From Planctomycetota bacterium (GTDB lineage Bacteria; Planctomycetota; Phycisphaerae; WQYP01): a DNA stretch of 9,562 nucleotides. This document shows, in pieces, positions 1-6,535 of this stretch. The stretch is taken from contig JAJZCU010000045.1 of the NCBI GenBank assembly GCA_021828935.1, positions 1-9,562 on the forward strand, given 5' to 3'. Position numbers and translations under genes: made by a program. A model generated the notes under the pieces. It had not been told where the DNA came from. It searched no databases and saw nothing but the letters and a program-made list of their open reading frames with translations. Position 1 is the first letter of the stretch. Every line of letters starts with the position of its first letter.

Positions 1-1
1 T

Positions 2-847
2 GACGCCGTGCGCGGCATGCCGCCGATCGCCGTTGCGGACCTGCCCGCACAGGATGGCAAATCGACGGTGACTTCGCAGTTGTGGGGCGTGAATCGGCGT
101 GACGTGGTGCAAACCGTTCAGGAGATGCTTTCCGAAAAGCACATCTATATTGCCGACGGCCATCACCGGTATGGCACCTGCCTGACCTATCGGGCCGAAC
201 TTTCGCAGCGGCAAGGCGTGCCGATGACGGGGGATCACGCCGCGGATTACGCCCTGTTTGTGTTGGTGGCAATGCAGGATCCGGGGCTGATTATTCTGCC
301 CACGCACCGGGTGGTGGGAAATATGGAAGGGTATTATCTTGACAAGTTTCTAGCCGCGGCGGCGCCCTACTTTACGGCCGCCCAGACCACGTTCGGCGGC
401 GATCAACTGCACCGCCTGGAACAGGAACTGCCCGGCTACGGCGCCCACGCCATGGGCGTATACGACCCGGTGGAGGATGTGGCTCGCGTGTTGCAGCCGC
501 ACGGCGATGATCCGTTGCAGCAATTTTCCGAGGCGCCGGAGTTGGCGGGCAAGTCGGCGGCGTGGCGGCAGTTGGATGTGGCCATCCTGCAACACCTGCT
601 GTTCGACCGCGTGATTTCGCCCGCCTTTACCACCGCCGGAAAGCCATTAACGTGGGCTTTTCCGCATGAAGCGCCGGAAGTTGCGGCGCTGTGCCGGGCA
701 GGTACATACCGGGCCGGGTTCATTTTGCAGCCCACGCCGCTGACGGCGGTGCGGGATTTATGCAACGCCAATGAATTAATGCCCCAGAAGAGTACGTTCT
801 TCTATCCGAAGCTGGCCACCGGGCTGGTCATTAATCCTTTGGACTAA
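2..847 (+). CDS. DUF1015 family protein, 3' part (5' end outside window)
   Basis: The frame is open from the left edge, and the first in-frame GTG (position 8) is probably internal, so the gene starts upstream. About 282 residues are visible; DUF1015 (COG4198) proteins are usually somewhat over 400 residues, so roughly the N-terminal third is missing. The family signature DGHHRY lies at 155-172, within the segment IYIADGHHRYGTCLTYR, and the rest of the visible protein is collinear with a soluble cytoplasmic protein: there is no signal peptide and no membrane segment. The biochemical role of DUF1015 proteins is not settled as far as I know; the conserved His-His-Arg motif suggests a nucleotide- or phosphate-binding site, but that is inference. 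The TAA stop is 4 bp before the ATG of the VWA gene, so the two are probably co-transcribed. The family call is confident; the function is unknown. Confidence 0.85.
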   Translation, partial: DAVRGMPPIAVADLPAQDGKSTVTSQLWGVNRRDVVQTVQEMLSEKHIYIADGHHRYGTCLTYRAELSQRQGVPMTGDHAADYALFVLVAMQDPGLIILPTHRVVGNMEGYYLDKFLAAAAPYFTAAQTTFGGDQLHRLEQELPGYGAHAMGVYDPVEDVARVLQPHGDDPLQQFSEAPELAGKSAAWRQLDVAILQHLLFDRVISPAFTTAGKPLTWAFPHEAPEVAALCRAGTYRAGFILQPTPLTAVRDLCNANELMPQKSTFFYPKLATGLVINPLD

Positions 848-851
848 CACC

Positions 852-3371
852 ATGCCATTGGCGTCGATTGCACTGCATTTTCTTGGATCAACCAACTTCG
901 CGTGGTGGGCGGTGGTGGTGTTGACTGTGGGCGTGGCGCTGCTGTGGTTTGGCTGGCGCGGCATTGAAACGGTGGGGCGGGGGGGCGCGGCGGCCGGCGC
1001 CCGCGGGGCGGACGGGGCGGTTGTTAACCGCGCGGGCGCGGGGGCGCTGGCAGTAAAGGGGCAGGGTTGGCAGCGCGTGGTGGCGCTGGCTGGGGGGGGG
1101 GGGGGCATTGCCCTGGGCATTTGGGGCATCACCGCGGCGCCGCGAACGGGGCAATTGTGGGCGCTGTTACTCACCGGAATTTTAGGGGCGCTGGCCATCT
1201 GGCTGTTTTATCGTCGCGTGTACGTACACCTGGGGCGGCGGCGCGTGTGGGGGCTGTATACGTTGCGGCTGTTGGGGCTGATTTGCCTGCTGTTTTTGCT
1301 GTTTGAACCGGCGCTGGCGTTTGTTAAAAGCCCCACGCACAAAAGCAAATTGGGCATTGTCATTGACGCCTCCGGCAGCATGAGCGTCAATGATCAGGCC
1401 AACACGCCCAGCCGTTATCAACAAAGTGTGGTGGCGGCGCGGCTGCTGGTGCGCCGGCTGCGTTCCCAATATATCTGTCAATTATTTGCTTATGACGGCA
1501 AGCATGCCCAGCCCTTGAAAAACGCCGCCGCTTACAATGCCGTCGCCCCAGACGGGGTGATCACCGATTTGCCCGCGGCCATTCACTTAGCCACGCGCAG
1601 CGGCGCGCACGCGGTGGTGCTGTTTAGCGATGGGATTCAGAACGGGCCGCGCGGCATTGAGGCCGGCCTGGCGCACAACCACACGCCCGTGTATACCGTG
1701 GGCGTGGGATCCACCGCGGCCCACCCCAGCGACGTGCCGGACATTGCCATCGTGCGCGTGGAAGGCCCGCAATCCACGCCGGTGGACAACACGGTGACGC
1801 TGACTGCATTGGTGCAGTCCACCGCCCTTTCGGACCGCATGGCGCCCATTTATTTAAAAATGGGCCGGCAAATTCTTAAGAAGAAGATGATTGTACTGCA
1901 TTCCGGCAGCGCTCCACAGGCGGTGCAATTTCATTTTACCCCGCACAAATTGGGGCGCAATGTGGTGGAAGTGGCCATTCCGGTGCAGCCGGAGGAACGT
2001 TCGGGCGTGCGGAATCAGCAGGAATTCCCCATGCTGGTCACCGCCCCGCGCATCGCGGTGTTGTACATTGAAGGGCGGGTGCGCCCGGAAGTTGGCCCGC
2101 TGATCCGGGCGCTGGAGACGGACCCAAATTTGGCGACCACGAGCCTGATTCAAACGCGGCCGGGGCGGTTCGCCCTGCGCGGGGCGGCGGTGGCGGGCAT
2201 GGCCACCATTCCGACCACGCTCAAAGAATGGGAACATTTTAAGGTTGTTATTTTAGGCGATCTGTCCGCGCACTTCCTGTCGCGGCGCCAGCAAACGCAA
2301 CTGCGCCAGGCGGTGCAGGCGGGCGCCGGTTTTGTCATGATCGGCGGGCAGCAAAATTTTGTCACCGGCGGGTGGGCCCACAGCCCACTGGCCCCGGCGT
2401 TTGCCATTTCACTGGCCCGCACGCATCCTTCACAAATTAACTCGCCCTTTGTGCCACAGCTTACCGCATTCGGCGAAAATAGCCCGATTTTCCAAGGCAT
2501 CACCACGTATTTCCCCGGCCCCGGCGCGGCCCCGGCCCGCCATCGGTTGCCGCCGCTGGCCGGCTGCGTGGCCTTTGCTGGTCCGCAACCCGGCGCCACT
2601 GTGCTGGCGGTTGATCCGCGGCAGGAAATTGGCGGCAAACCGGCGGATGTGCTGGTGGTGCGGCAGTACGGGAAGGGGCGGGCCGCCGCCTTCGCGGGCG
2701 ATACCACATACCGTTGGCAACTCATGCGGCGGGCCATGGGTAAAAAAAGTCCGTACGACCGCTTTTGGGGCCAGTTGTTGCGCTACCTGGCGGGGGTGAA
2801 CAACGCGCCCACGAAGCGCGGGCCATCCGTGACGCCCTTAATCGCGCGCGACCGGTACAAAGGCGGGCAGACCGTGCGCCTGCGGGCGGCGGTGACGAAT
2901 ATCCATGGGCAATCGACAGCGTATGCCAACACCTGGGCCGTGATTACCACGCCGGCCAAGAAGACGGTGCGCGTGGCGATGCATGCAATTTCAGGGCGCG
3001 CGGGCATGTATTTGGCGCACTACCGGCCATCAACGCCGGGGCATTTCCGGGTGGTGTTTGCGGCCACACAGGCCGGTAAGCCGCTGGGCCAGGGCAAAAG
3101 CGATTTTGACGTGATGCAAGGCCCTGGCGAAATGGACAAACTGGCCGCGGAGCCGCGGACGTTGCAGCGCATTGCGCGGATGACCGGCGGCGGTTACGTG
3201 CCCATTGCGCATGTGGGGGCCCTGGTGCGGCAGTTAAAAGCCGCACTGCCCGCGGGCGAACGGCGGCATGTGGTCTCGCTGGCGTTGTACAGCCCGCGTG
3301 GATTTTTTGTTATCTTTATCGTGTTATTAAGCGTGGAATGGTTCCTGCGGCGCAAATGGCATTTGCAGTAG
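852..3371 (+). CDS. VWA domain / GATase-like domain membrane protein
   Basis: This is an 839-residue protein with hydrophobic segments near residues 16-35, 76-94, 101-120 and 130-158, and one C-terminal segment at about 816-832 followed by a basic tail. A von Willebrand A domain starts at about 165. Its MIDAS motif is intact: D172-x-S174-x-S176, T238 (in VITDLP) and D260 (in VVLFSDG). A Rossmann-like class I glutamine-amidotransferase-type domain follows (about 395-620; VVILGD at 465-470, GAGFVMIGG at 491-499). It has no cysteine at the nucleophile position, so catalysis is unlikely. Residues 655-755 look like a beta-sandwich. Proteins of this layout are common in Planctomycetota and relatives, often annotated as BatA-like or putative glutamine amidotransferase, with unproven function. 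A metal-dependent protein-binding role at the membrane is inferred. The ATG at 852 has a GGA 9 nt upstream. Residues 41-70 are Gly/Ala rich, and residues 81-85 are encoded by a G14 run. Confidence 0.85.
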   Translation: MPLASIALHFLGSTNFAWWAVVVLTVGVALLWFGWRGIETVGRGGAAAGARGADGAVVNRAGAGALAVKGQGWQRVVALAGGGGGIALGIWGITAAPRTGQLWALLLTGILGALAIWLFYRRVYVHLGRRRVWGLYTLRLLGLICLLFLLFEPALAFVKSPTHKSKLGIVIDASGSMSVNDQANTPSRYQQSVVAARLLVRRLRSQYICQLFAYDGKHAQPLKNAAAYNAVAPDGVITDLPAAIHLATRSGAHAVVLFSDGIQNGPRGIEAGLAHNHTPVYTVGVGSTAAHPSDVPDIAIVRVEGPQSTPVDNTVTLTALVQSTALSDRMAPIYLKMGRQILKKKMIVLHSGSAPQAVQFHFTPHKLGRNVVEVAIPVQPEERSGVRNQQEFPMLVTAPRIAVLYIEGRVRPEVGPLIRALETDPNLATTSLIQTRPGRFALRGAAVAGMATIPTTLKEWEHFKVVILGDLSAHFLSRRQQTQLRQAVQAGAGFVMIGGQQNFVTGGWAHSPLAPAFAISLARTHPSQINSPFVPQLTAFGENSPIFQGITTYFPGPGAAPARHRLPPLAGCVAFAGPQPGATVLAVDPRQEIGGKPADVLVVRQYGKGRAAAFAGDTTYRWQLMRRAMGKKSPYDRFWGQLLRYLAGVNNAPTKRGPSVTPLIARDRYKGGQTVRLRAAVTNIHGQSTAYANTWAVITTPAKKTVRVAMHAISGRAGMYLAHYRPSTPGHFRVVFAATQAGKPLGQGKSDFDVMQGPGEMDKLAAEPRTLQRIARMTGGGYVPIAHVGALVRQLKAALPAGERRHVVSLALYSPRGFFVIFIVLLSVEWFLRRKWHLQ
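1092..1105 (+). repeat. Run of 14 consecutive G inside the VWA gene
   Basis: Fourteen G residues followed by C encode five glycines (residues 81-85) at the start of a hydrophobic segment. A second, shorter G run (7 G) lies at 979-985. As written, the reading frame stays open. Gaining one G would move translation into a frame that ends at a TGA at 1304-1306. The tract could be a slippage-prone switch or a sequencing or assembly artefact; the sequence alone cannot tell. Confidence 0.9.
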
Positions 3372-3502
3372 CCGCGGGCGGGGCGATTCCCATATAACCG
3401 CCGCTTAGGATCGCCGAATTATCAACTGTCGCAAGACGGACGATATGGTATTATCCCGCTTCGGAGATTGGACGGTTACGCGCCATTAACGGGACAGGCG
3501 TG

Positions 3503-3597
3503 CCGTCGCCTCCCTTGGAGGCATGATAATAGCCAGGGATGAAATCCCTGGTCGCCCAAGCCGTATAAATTGATAGTCCCCCTGGGGACGGATGAAT
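3503..3597 (-). repeat. Three-hairpin repeat, copy 1 (inverted relative to copies 2 and 3)
   Basis: Read on the minus strand, this copy opens with TTCATCCGT (3588-3596) and contains three perfect hairpins. The first is a 6-bp stem, GTCCCC at 3576-3581 with GGGGAC at 3584-3589. The second is an 8-bp stem, CCAGGGAT at 3533-3540 with ATCCCTGG at 3544-3551, closed by a 3-nt loop. The third is a 6-bp stem, GCCTCC at 3508-3513 with GGAGGC at 3517-3522, also with a 3-nt loop. Between the second and third lies CTATTATC (minus strand, 3525-3532). It is the least decayed of the three copies. No transposase or coding capacity is associated with it, so a REP-like or MITE-like non-coding element is the best description. 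Confidence 0.8.
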
Positions 3598-3636
3598 GTT
3601 GGGTGCATTATTGTGCGGGGATTTCGGGCGCCGGGG

Positions 3637-3717
3637 TTCATCCGTGCCTGCGTTCCAAGGGTTCCCCATGGCTATTTTCCGACGCCCAGAGGCCTACTGG
3701 GTAAAGGCTGACCCGGG
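3637..3717 (+). repeat. Three-hairpin repeat, copy 2 (first hairpin and spacer lost)
   Basis: This copy opens with TTCATCCGT (3637-3645) like copy 1 but then jumps almost directly to the middle hairpin, so the first hairpin and the roughly 25-nt spacer are missing. The middle hairpin is CCAAGGG at 3655-3661 with CCCATGG at 3665-3671 (one mismatch, 3-nt loop). The conserved spacer CTATTTTC is at 3672-3679, and the last hairpin is reduced to GCC at 3684-3686 with GGC at 3691-3693. Downstream, the pattern CTACTGGGTAAAGGC matches the tail of copy 3, so the repeat extends to about 3717. Confidence 0.75.
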
Positions 3718-3737
3718 TGTCTTCCATAGGCACCCGG
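3713..3737. repeat. 7-bp perfect inverted repeat between repeat copies
   Basis: CCGGGTG at 3713-3719 pairs perfectly with CACCCGG at 3731-3737 across an 11-nt loop. It starts in the tail of repeat copy 2. It has no downstream T-run on either side, so it is not a typical intrinsic terminator. It may be part of the repeat cluster's secondary structure. Confidence 0.5.
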
Positions 3738-3772
3738 CCCGGGGCCCTGGCGCGGCGCACGCCGCCGGGGCG

Positions 3773-3881
3773 TTCATTCGTCCCTGCGGGACTTGGAATA
3801 TCCTGACGCCTTGTTCCAGGGGTTTTACCCATGGCTATTTTCAGGCGCCCAAAGGGCTACGGGGCACAGGCCACGCCCGGC
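3773..3881 (+). repeat. Three-hairpin repeat, copy 3
   Basis: This copy opens with TTCATTCGT (3773-3781). The first hairpin is GTCCC at 3780-3784 with GGGAC at 3788-3792. A spacer of about 23 nt follows. The middle hairpin is CCAGGGGT at 3816-3823 with ACCCATGG at 3827-3834 (7 of 8 pairs, 3-nt loop). The conserved spacer CTATTTTC is at 3835-3842, and the last hairpin is GCCC at 3847-3850 with GGGC at 3854-3857 around AAA. The arms differ in sequence from copy 1 while pairing is largely kept, which suggests the fold matters or that the copies descend from a structured element. The tail to about 3881 matches copy 2. Confidence 0.8.
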
Positions 3882-3921
3882 CTGATGAAAATCCCCGGAC
3901 ATTACACGGCTGCGCGCCATT

Positions 3922-3975
3922 GCCGGCAGCGGCGCAATAAAAGTGCAGGAAGTATGGACGGCATGGGCTGCCGGC
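3922..3975. repeat. 9-bp perfect inverted repeat with 36-nt spacer
   Basis: GCCGGCAGC at 3922-3930 is the exact reverse complement of GCTGCCGGC at 3967-3975. The left arm also overlaps a smaller alternative stem (TGCGC at 3911-3915 with GCGCA at 3932-3936, followed by an A-rich stretch). The two pairings are mutually exclusive, as in an attenuator-like switch, but nothing else in the sequence supports a regulatory role. Confidence 0.45.
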
Positions 3976-4001
3976 CGAAATGACCGCGACAGTTGTTTAT
4001 T

Positions 4002-4050
4002 CGGATATCCTTAGCCGAGACGTACACATGTCGCTTAGGCGCCGAATCCG
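4002..4050 (+). other. Possible nested-stem RNA element upstream of the 7TM-HD gene
   Basis: Three short stems nest: CGGAT (4002-4006) with ATCCG (4046-4050), GCC (4014-4016) with GGC (4038-4040), and GACGT (4019-4023) with ATGTC (4028-4032, one G-U pair) around ACAC. The internal loops are asymmetric. It lies about 155 nt before the preferred start codon at 4204. It resembles no riboswitch class I recognise, including the ydaO cyclic di-AMP type, and short stems of this size occur by chance. Confidence 0.25.
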
Positions 4051-4119
4051 GCATGTGGGCGGTGCGTTATGGCGAAATTCCGGCCAGAGCATCCGTAAAA
4101 ACGAATAAAATCATTGCAC

Positions 4120-4148
4120 TTCTGGTTTGATGCTGCCGATGATAAAAT
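4120..4148 (+). promoter_or_regulatory. Candidate promoter for the 7TM-HD / ybeY / corC block
   Basis: TAAAAT at 4143-4148 matches five of six positions of a sigma-70-type -10 box. A -35 partner 17 nt upstream (TTCTGG, 4120-4125) is poor. The setting is right: the local sequence is AT-richer than the flanking genes, and transcription would begin near 4155, about 50 nt before the ATG at 4204. A second TAAAAT occurs at 4106-4111. The assignment is tentative. Confidence 0.25.
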
Positions 4149-4203
4149 GAGTCCGTTAAGACAGAATTTCCACGATGTTCAACCAACAGGCGCAATTGAG
4201 AGT

Positions 4204-6522
4204 ATGAGACTTTTTCAGAAGACGGCCCGGCGCCGTGCCCTTGAATTCGAGAGCTCGGAGCCGCGGCGGTTATTTAATCTGTCGCTGCGCTCGCGCCACG
4301 GGCTGGTCATTGCGTTCGTGTTTTTTGTTCTGGCCACGGCCATCGTGAATTATCCGCAACCCGCGATGCCGCACTTTCCACGCAATGTGGCTCCCATGGA
4401 TATTCGGTCGCCGGTTTCATTTACGTTTCAAAATCCCGCGGCTCTGGCGGCGGCGCAAAAGGTGGCCGGGCGGAACTCCCCGGCGGTGCTGGTGCTCAAT
4501 CATCATCATCAGTTTTTCCATGTGGTGCGGGCCCAATTGCACAATCTGCTTTTTGATGTGGCCAATGCGCGCAGCGCCCGGCATATTTCGCGCAGCGTGG
4601 CCCGGCAATTTCCGGGTTTGTCCGCGGCCGCGCTGACCTATTTGCACGCCATCGTTGCCGACAATCAGATCAAGGCCTATGACGCCGATGTTAATCTTTT
4701 GATTGATACCCTGCGGCACTACGTGGTGGTGGATGCGGCAACCGTCCGGGCCGTTCATGCCCGGCCGGCCGGGAAGGTCTACCTGGCGTCGCGGAACAAC
4801 CTGGCGAGCCTGGGCACGCTGTGGCCGGTGTGGAAGATTCGGCAGTTGGGCACGGCGGGCGTTTTTCGCCGCCCGGTTCAGAAGTGTTTTCCGGAGGCGT
4901 TGTGGCGGCCGATCACCGGGTATTTTAAAAAGCTAAACCGCCCGACGTATCGGTATAACGCGGTGCTGACCACGCAGTTGGCGAAGCGCGTCTCCACGGA
5001 AGCCCAGGCCCCGGAAGTGAAAATTCCCAAGGGCAAACTGCTGGCCCGCCGCGGACAGTTGCTCAACCCGGTCACCAGCGCCATGTTGATGGCGGCGCGC
5101 AATGCGTATCGGCAACGTCTGCGCGACGATAATCCGTGGGGATTTATGCTTTCCCATGTGGGGCAGGCCCTGACCATTCTCATCATCACGCTGGCCGGTT
5201 CCCTGTACAGCGGCAAATACCTGGGAAGATACCACCGCAGCATCAGCCGCGGCTGGGCGTTGGCGGTCATGCTTTTAGCCGCCCTGTTCGCGTCGCAGTT
5301 GGCGGTGGACGCCGGCTTCATGCATCTTATCTATTTGTTGGGAATCATTCCCACGCTGCTTACGGCCATTATTCTGGTGGTGGCGTATGACCAGCGGTTC
5401 GCCCTGGGAATATCCGCGATCAACGCGCTGCTGATCACCTATGCCCTGGGCCGGGGCGTTGATTTTTTATTAACCGCCATGGCGGGCATTGTGGTGCTGG
5501 TGTTTGGCCTGAAGGAAATCCGTTCCCGCGGTAAATTAATACAGATGGGGCTGCTTTCGGGCCTGGCCATGATGCTGGCCGTCTGGGCCCTGGGCCTGGC
5601 CCGCGGCACCGCATCGCATGTGATTGTGGTGCAGGCCCTGTGGCTGGCGCAGCGCTCGGACTTTGACAGCATCATGCACGACGGCGTGTACGCCCTCTCC
5701 GCCGGCATTGCCGTGGGCTTTCTCGTGCTGGGTTTCCTGCCCACCATTGAACGGTTTTTTAACATCACCACCTCCATGACCCTGCTGGAGCTCTGCGACA
5801 GCAACCAGCCTTTGCTGCGCCGCCTGGCCGTGGAAGCCGGCGGAACTTACAACCATTCCCTGGTGCTGGGCATCATGGCCGAAGCGGCGGCGAATGCAAT
5901 CGGCGCCGATGGCCTGCTGTGCCGCGTGGGCGCCTATTACCATGACATTGGCAAGCTCAGCAAACCATCGTATTTTATTGAGAACCAAAGCGGCGGCCCC
6001 AACCGGCATCAAAAGCTGTCGCCCGCGATGAGTCTGTTAATTATTGTCGGGCATGTCAAAGACGGCATGGAACTTTCGCGGGCCTATCGGCTGCCGAGAC
6101 TGGTGCATCAATTCATTGAACAGCATCACGGCACCACGGTGGTGGAATTTTTCCTGCACGCCGCCCGCCAGCGCCAGGCGAAGGAAGCGCTCACCCACGG
6201 GGCCGCGCCGGTGGTGGCGGAGGCCGACTTTAGATACCCCGGCCCGCGTCCGCAGACCAAGGAAGCGGCCATAGTGATGATTTGTGATGGCGTGGAAGGC
6301 ATTGTGCGGGCCATGGCGGAGCCCACCTCCGGGCGCATTGAAACCGTGGTGCATCAGATGGCCATGAAGCGTCTGATGGATGGCCAGTTTGCCGAATGTG
6401 ACCTGACGCTGCGCGAACTAAGCCTGATCGAGCATTCCGTCACGCGGACGCTTTCGGGCGTGTACCACGGTCGCGTGGCGTATCCCAAGGCGCTGCAAAT
6501 TTCGCAGCCGGTATCGGCATAA
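4204..6522 (+). CDS. pgpH: 7TM-HD family phosphodiesterase (PgpH/YqfF type)
   Basis: This is predicted to hydrolyse cyclic di-AMP at the inner face of the membrane, as characterised PgpH proteins do. From the ATG at 4204 it is 772 residues: a short basic N-terminus, one membrane segment (about 34-50), an extracytoplasmic 7TMR-HDED domain (about 55-305), a seven-helix block (about 315-516) and a C-terminal HD domain. The expected catalytic residues are present: H551 in TYNHS, H580-D581 in YYHDIGK, H617 in GHVKDG, H641-H642 in QHHGT and D695 in MICDGVEG. The frame opens at a TTG at 4114 and has an ATG at 4147, but codons between 4147 and 4204 lack the GC-rich third positions seen afterwards (TTA, AGA, CAA, CCA, ACA), so 4204 is preferred; it has only GAGAG very close upstream. 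ybeY follows after 13 bp. Family membership is firm; the substrate is inferred from the family. Confidence 0.88.
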   Translation: MRLFQKTARRRALEFESSEPRRLFNLSLRSRHGLVIAFVFFVLATAIVNYPQPAMPHFPRNVAPMDIRSPVSFTFQNPAALAAAQKVAGRNSPAVLVLNHHHQFFHVVRAQLHNLLFDVANARSARHISRSVARQFPGLSAAALTYLHAIVADNQIKAYDADVNLLIDTLRHYVVVDAATVRAVHARPAGKVYLASRNNLASLGTLWPVWKIRQLGTAGVFRRPVQKCFPEALWRPITGYFKKLNRPTYRYNAVLTTQLAKRVSTEAQAPEVKIPKGKLLARRGQLLNPVTSAMLMAARNAYRQRLRDDNPWGFMLSHVGQALTILIITLAGSLYSGKYLGRYHRSISRGWALAVMLLAALFASQLAVDAGFMHLIYLLGIIPTLLTAIILVVAYDQRFALGISAINALLITYALGRGVDFLLTAMAGIVVLVFGLKEIRSRGKLIQMGLLSGLAMMLAVWALGLARGTASHVIVVQALWLAQRSDFDSIMHDGVYALSAGIAVGFLVLGFLPTIERFFNITTSMTLLELCDSNQPLLRRLAVEAGGTYNHSLVLGIMAEAAANAIGADGLLCRVGAYYHDIGKLSKPSYFIENQSGGPNRHQKLSPAMSLLIIVGHVKDGMELSRAYRLPRLVHQFIEQHHGTTVVEFFLHAARQRQAKEALTHGAAPVVAEADFRYPGPRPQTKEAAIVMICDGVEGIVRAMAEPTSGRIETVVHQMAMKRLMDGQFAECDLTLRELSLIEHSVTRTLSGVYHGRVAYPKALQISQPVSA

Positions 6523-6535
6523 AGGGTTCTACGCG

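Larger units (their letters stand above)
3372..4203. other. Long intergenic region with repeats and leader, no convincing gene
   Basis: About 830 bp separate the VWA stop from the preferred start of the 7TM-HD gene. The region holds three copies of a hairpin repeat (about 3503-3881), a 7-bp inverted repeat between copies 2 and 3 (3713-3737), a 9-bp inverted repeat (3922-3975), a nested-stem candidate (4002-4050) and an AT-richer stretch before 4204. The short open frames here run through repeat arms and are unlikely to be genes. No clear intrinsic terminator follows the VWA gene: GC-rich arms near 3375 and 3402 could pair weakly but have no T-run. A TATTAT box at 3449-3454 has only a poor -35 partner. 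Confidence 0.75.

Noticed and set aside
2150..2737. 195-residue open frame on the - strand
   Set aside because: It lies entirely inside the VWA gene, opposite a well-conserved domain; such antisense frames are expected in GC-rich coding DNA.
3373..3410. Intrinsic terminator after the VWA gene
   Set aside because: GC-rich arms can pair only imperfectly and no T-run follows.
3426..3454. Promoter with TATTAT box at 3449-3454
   Set aside because: The -35 partner (CTGTCG) matches poorly and there is no gene directly downstream that it would serve.
3451..3669. Open frame of 72 residues on the - strand in the intergenic region
   Set aside because: It translates repeat copy 1 and flanks; the peptide is of the kind often mis-annotated from such hairpin repeats.
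3503..3881. CRISPR-like array
   Set aside because: There are only three copies, of unequal length, one of them inverted, diverged in sequence and without uniform spacers; no cas genes are present.
3596..3940. Open frame of 114 residues on the + strand in the intergenic region
   Set aside because: It runs straight through repeat copies 2 and 3 and their hairpin arms; the two copies yield the related peptides PMAIFRRPEAYW and THGYFQAPKGLR, which is what a repeat read in one frame gives. There is no ribosome-binding site or recognisable domain.
4114..4203. Upstream TTG (4114) or ATG (4147) start for the 7TM-HD gene
   Set aside because: Codons in this stretch are AT-rich at third positions, unlike the rest of the gene, and a -10-like box overlaps it; ATG 4204 gives a normal short N-terminus before the first membrane helix. 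Not excluded.
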